From VAXT01 sp035318925 (GTDB taxonomy: Bacteria > Actinomycetota > Thermoleophilia > Gaiellales > Gaiellaceae), in the NCBI GenBank assembly GCA_035318925.1, contig DATHDS010000023.1, forward strand, positions 53,711 to 117,710: a stretch of 64,000 bases of DNA, given 5' to 3'. Numbering within the stretch: the first letter of the stretch is position 1; the number at the start of each line of letters is the position of its first letter. The position numbers and the translations under genes were made by a program. This document shows, piece after piece, positions 62,236-64,000 of the stretch. Under the pieces are notes generated by a model. The model had not been told where the DNA came from and did not search any database. It worked only from the letters and a program-made list of their open reading frames with translations.

Positions 62236-64000
62236 ATGTTGCTCGCGGCTGCGACCGTGTTCGGCGTAGCTGTTGCGAGCATCGCCTTGGCGTCATCCGG
62301 ATCGAAAATGAGGCCGGGCGCCACTAGGCCGTTCTCGCCGGCCGTCCCGGCGGGCGCCGCGACCTCCGGGTTGGGCATAGGCACTCAGGCCTCCTCGCCC
62401 GCGACTCGCAGCGTTCTCATTCACCCGGTGATCACGCCGCCGATGCGGAGCCTCGCGCCGGCCCAGGCCTCGAAGAAGGGCTGGGTCATGAGGCCCGAGG
62501 TGAACCGAGCCGGGGAAGCGGTGCCCGGTCCACACGGCGGCAGCGCGCTCGTCCAGCGAACCGCGCCGCGTGGACAGATGCCTTCCCCGATCGTGAACTT
62601 CGAGGGCGTCAACAACCGCAACGGAGCGATCCCGCCCGACACCGAGGGCGATATCGGGCCGAACCACTACATGCAGTGGGTCAACCTCTCGTACGCCGTG
62701 TTCGACCGGACTGGCAACGTCCTGCTCTCACCGAGGAACGGCAACACCCTCTTCACCGGCACGACGCACTGCGGAGCGAGCAGCGGCAACGGCGGCGACC
62801 CGATCGTCCTCTACGACCAGTTCGCCGACCGCTGGATCGCCGGCCAGCTCGCGTACCCGACCTACCCGGTCGGCCCGTTCTACCAGTGCGTTGCCATGTC
62901 GATGACTCCCGACCCGACGGGGCAGTGGTGCGCCTACGAGTACGTCGCGAGCCAGACATCGCTGAACGACTATCCGAAGTTCGGCGTCTGGCCGACTCAG
63001 AACGCCTACATGATCACGGTCAACCAGTTCAGCGAACCGGGCGATGGATGGGCCGGCGTTGGCGCCTTCGCCCTCGAGCGCGACCAGATGCTCGCCTGCC
63101 ACACGACGCGGATGCTCTACCGCGACCTGTTCCAGATCGAGCCGAATCTCTGGGGCGGAATGCTTCCGGCCGACGCCGACGGGCCGACGCTCCCGCCCGC
63201 AGGCGCGCCGAACCCGCTGATCGAGGTCGACGACAACGCCTGGGGCTTCCCGCAGGACCGCCTCGACGTCTGGAACGCGACCGCCGACTGGTCGGGCGGA
63301 GGGACGCTCAACGTCACTCACGAGGGGAGCCTTGCGACCGCGCAGTTCGACTCGACGCTGAACGGCATTCCGCAGCCCGGGACGAGCCAGCGGCTGGACG
63401 CCCTCAACGACCGGATGATGTACCGGCTTGCGTATCGCAACTTCGGCGACCATCAGGCGATCGTCGTCGACCACAGCGTCAACGCCGGCTCCGGCCGAGC
63501 GGGCGTCCGCTGGTACGAGGTCAACAAGACGACCGGCAACTGGAGCATCGCGCAGCAGGGCACCTACGCGCCTGCTGACGGCCTCAACCGCTGGATGGGC
63601 TCGGCCGCGATGGACCACGACGGCAACATGGCGATCGGCTTCTCGACCAGCAACGGCACCGCGCCGAATTACCCGAGCATCTCGTACGCGGGTCGGCTCG
63701 CGAGCGACCCGCCCGGCGAGCTCTCCCAGGGTGAGACGCAGCTATACGCCGGTACCGGCTCCGAAACCGCCAACCGCTGGGGCGATTACTCGATGCTTTC
63801 GACCGACCCGACCGACGACTGCACCTTCTGGTACACGAATGAGTACATGTTGACTACGGGCACTTCGTGGAAGACGAGGATCGGCTCGTTCGCGTTCCCA
63901 ACCTGTTCTGGTGGGCCACCTCCGCCACCTCCGCCACCTCCTCCACCTCCACCTCCACCTCCGCCTCCGCCTCCGCCTCCACCTCCACCTCCACCTCCAC
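62236..64000 (+). CDS. large secreted paralogue of the 60017 protein, 3'-truncated by the window
   Basis: Open from ATG 62236 to the right edge, at least 588 residues. Signal peptide (LLAAATVFGVAVASIALA), then a Ser/Pro-rich linker and the same domain as the previous gene: PPDTEGDIGPNHYMQWVN, DPIVLYDQFADRW, GPFYQC, DYPKFGVWP, DRLDVWNATADW, RWMGSAAMDHDGNMAIGFS and DDCTFWYTNEY. It ends in a long polyproline tract at the edge, so a PASTA-like module probably follows outside. A tandem duplicate of the neighbour with its own terminator and promoter between them. Confidence 0.85.
   Translation, partial: MLLAAATVFGVAVASIALASSGSKMRPGATRPFSPAVPAGAATSGLGIGTQASSPATRSVLIHPVITPPMRSLAPAQASKKGWVMRPEVNRAGEAVPGPHGGSALVQRTAPRGQMPSPIVNFEGVNNRNGAIPPDTEGDIGPNHYMQWVNLSYAVFDRTGNVLLSPRNGNTLFTGTTHCGASSGNGGDPIVLYDQFADRWIAGQLAYPTYPVGPFYQCVAMSMTPDPTGQWCAYEYVASQTSLNDYPKFGVWPTQNAYMITVNQFSEPGDGWAGVGAFALERDQMLACHTTRMLYRDLFQIEPNLWGGMLPADADGPTLPPAGAPNPLIEVDDNAWGFPQDRLDVWNATADWSGGGTLNVTHEGSLATAQFDSTLNGIPQPGTSQRLDALNDRMMYRLAYRNFGDHQAIVVDHSVNAGSGRAGVRWYEVNKTTGNWSIAQQGTYAPADGLNRWMGSAAMDHDGNMAIGFSTSNGTAPNYPSISYAGRLASDPPGELSQGETQLYAGTGSETANRWGDYSMLSTDPTDDCTFWYTNEYMLTTGTSWKTRIGSFAFPTCSGGPPPPPPPPPPPPPPPPPPPPPPPPPPPP
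63916..64000 (+). repeat. polyproline-coding CCN tract at the window edge
   Basis: CCACCTCCG-type triplet repeats in the frame of the second paralogue, continuing past the window. Confidence 0.75.

Overview
The window is a high-GC (roughly two thirds G+C), densely packed chromosomal segment with about 55 protein genes. There is no rRNA, tRNA, CRISPR array or insertion sequence that I can see. The gene content suggests a soil-type Actinomycetota, and my inference is the Thermoleophilia (Gaiella or Solirubrobacter relatives). The grounds are many GTG/TTG starts, TAnnnT -10 boxes that sit 6-7 nt before a start codon (leaderless mRNAs), an actinobacterial-type SOS box before uvrA, a DUF2520-panC-panB operon, class III cyclase/ATPase regulators and SARP proteins. 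No 16S gene is present, so the lineage is not proven.

Layout. 1-3030: tail of a LivF ATPase, then a minus-strand overlapping trio (tandem GNAT, GNAT, LarA-like). 3057-10043: plus-strand housekeeping run of polA, a fused alpha/beta hydrolase, a small membrane protein, rpsA, coaE and a lytic transglycosylase. 10040-16901: a large adenylate cyclase/AAA/TPR regulator, divergent from a ribbon-helix-helix protein, a 30-residue miniprotein, a DUF4097 protein and an MFS transporter, followed by a secreted M23-type peptidase. 17048-25901: the most unusual block. A cyclase-SARP-SIR2 fusion overlaps an nSTAND ATPase with a membrane segment and WD40 repeats, followed by a membrane sulfatase-like protein and a secreted metallophosphatase. 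25923-34623: uvrB, small proteins, a TolB-like secreted protein, a cAMP-phosphodiesterase-like enzyme and uvrA with its SOS operator. 34620-38177: a minus-strand SipW/TasA-like secreted fibre operon. 38364-43010: a Yip1 protein, the pantothenate operon and a repeat-built secreted protein. 43266-49105: FmdB, type 4 uracil-DNA glycosylase, tsaE-tsaB-rimI-tsaD and a subtilisin-like protease. 49397-54702: glutamate dehydrogenase, glutaredoxin-like protein, Rex, a glycosyltransferase, a GCS2 ligase and a DUF1844 protein. 54683-59890: minus-strand branched-chain amino-acid-type ABC transporter genes with a fused LivM-LivG. 60017-64000: two large secreted paralogues, the second cut by the window end.

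How the genes work together. Housekeeping operons (t6A synthesis, pantothenate, nucleotide excision repair) are conventional. The accessory content is about sensing and the cell surface: two cyclase-homology regulators plus a phosphodiesterase-like enzyme, the SIR2/nSTAND pair, the TasA-like fibre operon, and at least three exported proteins, of which two visibly end in polyproline followed by a PASTA-like module and the third is cut inside its polyproline tract. A 22-bp palindromic repeat lies in the same reading frame inside both polA and tsaB and may be a protein-embedded mobile palindrome.
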